From positions 62,001 to 126,000 of the forward strand of contig CAJXXR010000001.1 in NCBI GenBank assembly GCA_913063375.1: a DNA stretch of 64,000 bases, read 5' to 3'. The position numbers and the translations under genes are program-made. This DNA is from an uncultured Flavobacteriales bacterium (GTDB taxonomy: Bacteria > Bacteroidota > Bacteroidia > Flavobacteriales > CAJXXR01). Positions 63,403 through 64,000 of the stretch are shown here, in pieces. The number at the start of each line of letters is the position of its first letter. Within the stretch, counting starts at the first letter, position 1. Below the pieces are notes generated by a model. That model ran no database searches and was not told the origin of the DNA. It saw nothing but the letters and a program-made list of their open reading frames with translations.

Positions 63403-64000
63403 GTGAATTCAAAAAATAAAAAAAATATAATTGGAAGTTGCTTAATATCTACTCAGCAACTTGCCAGAGGGCATTGGATTTTTAAGCATTCAATTTTCAT
63501 TGTTCCTTCCTGTTCTCTTTTTTTTCTTCTATTATTTTTAACGAGTTGTTATAATGACAATATCGATAGGGTAATCGGGTCTGAGATGGTGACTACTGAA
63601 ATGAATCAGCCGACTCCATTAAAGGCGACTAAAAGTAACTACAAAGATATCTACGGACTTGCTCAGTCAGTAATTAATAATATGGGAGGCGCTCATGCAC
63701 TCCTTCAGCGAAAGGATGTTAGTTATGAATTGACCCAGCATCATATAGCAACTGGAAAAAAGGATATCTCTATAGAGAAGTATATTTTTGGGGAAAATTA
63801 CTCATCAGGGGATTACTATTTACATAATTGGAAAGTATTTCCAACTATAAAGGATCCTATACACCAATTTAGTCACGAAGGAGAGGCTCATCTTATTATA
63901 AAGGACAAACTTATAGTAAATAATATTCAGCTGGAGGAGACCTTGCAAACAAGGGTAGATAATTTATTTGAATTTTCTTTTCCTTTTCAAATAACTGATT
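63403..64000 (+). CDS. lipoprotein of unknown function (3' end beyond window)
   Basis: An open frame runs to the window end. It contains a lipoprotein-like segment (KHSIFIVPSCSLFFLLLFLTSC, read in two parts, with the lipid Cys codon at 63547), followed by NDNIDRVIGSEMVTTEMNQ and a soluble domain (YGLAQSVINNMGGAHALLQ, later WKVFPTIKDPIHQF). No ATG is found in frame before the signal; a GTG at 63403 is the nearest standard start, which would give an unusually long n-region. A possible -7 box TACTTTTG is at 63373-63380. The NNMGGAHALLQRKDVSYEL text recalls small Bacteroidota lipoproteins of the DUF6503 type, only a resemblance. Confidence 0.55.
   Translation, partial: MNSKNKKNIIGSCLISTQQLARGHWIFKHSIFIVPSCSLFFLLLFLTSCYNDNIDRVIGSEMVTTEMNQPTPLKATKSNYKDIYGLAQSVINNMGGAHALLQRKDVSYELTQHHIATGKKDISIEKYIFGENYSSGDYYLHNWKVFPTIKDPIHQFSHEGEAHLIIKDKLIVNNIQLEETLQTRVDNLFEFSFPFQITD

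Noticed and set aside
1..64000. CRISPR arrays, insertion sequences, prophage genes, rRNA operon
   Set aside because: No regularly spaced repeats, transposase, integrase or phage structural motifs, and no rRNA-like blocks were seen in reading the window.

Overview
The window is one AT-rich bacterial chromosome segment, almost certainly from the Bacteroidota and probably a Cytophagales-type gliding or marine relative. Four things point there. Promoters match the Bacteroidota pattern TTG-N19-TAnnTTTG (3820-3849, 6033-6062, 20696-20725). Shine-Dalgarno sites are generally lacking. One secreted hydrolase carries a type IX secretion C-terminal signal. The organism has Ccm (System I) cytochrome c maturation genes, a long-form IspH and several small SC-lipobox lipoproteins. 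Nearly everything is chromosomal housekeeping or envelope biology. I see no insertion sequence, prophage, CRISPR array or rRNA.

Layout. 1-3450: the end of a Crp/Fnr regulator, a norC-norB-like pair and a convergent fatty acid hydroxylase. 3571-5325: DUF3820, ruvX, def and a lipoprotein. 5378-10603: a divergent metal locus, with ferritin on the minus strand facing a DtxR/MntR repressor and a full metal ABC importer whose first permease is fused to a second DtxR-like domain. 10935-12599: a VOC protein and a beta-barrel protein. 12637-16867 (minus): Gfo/Idh oxidoreductase, lipoprotein, polyprenyl glycosylphosphotransferase and 3-hydroxyacyl-CoA dehydrogenase. 16998-20468: a barrel protein, pcm, and a two-gene transsulfuration operon. 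20740: tRNA-Pro(TGG). 20956-26001 (minus): two paralogous FAD monooxygenases around an ankyrin protein and an aminotransferase, an unassigned small metabolic cluster. 26388-30494 (minus): ccmE-ccmF-DUF2520-KdsC-like phosphatase. 30654-38606: an M61 peptidase, two sensor kinases (one with a degenerate ATP-binding N-box), an RsmI-like methylase and a thioesterase.

38981-45896: a T9SS-exported alpha/beta hydrolase, MscS channel, hutI, ispH, a CDGSH iron-sulfur protein and small membrane proteins. 45961-47522: a pair of paralogous lipoproteins, one broken by a frameshift. 47577-50915: an M42 peptidase, a histidine-rich DUF4920 lipoprotein, mnmD and a lipoprotein. 51048-53256: tgt-lptG type operon. 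53424-58230 (minus): a PadR-PspC-PspC operon ending in an M1-peptidase-like protein that has lost its zinc motif and is fused to a probable outer-membrane barrel; the operon starts behind a large inverted repeat that overlaps its promoter. 58473-64000: a DUF4377 lipoprotein, gyrA, a TPR protein and the start of a lipoprotein cut by the window end.

The strongest leads are the PadR/PspC/pseudo-M1-barrel operon, the permease-repressor fusion in the metal operon, the NorB homologue with altered metal ligands, the CcmE with cysteine in place of the heme-binding histidine, and the duplicated monooxygenase/aminotransferase cluster. All functional statements rest on reading motifs by eye; no database search was possible.
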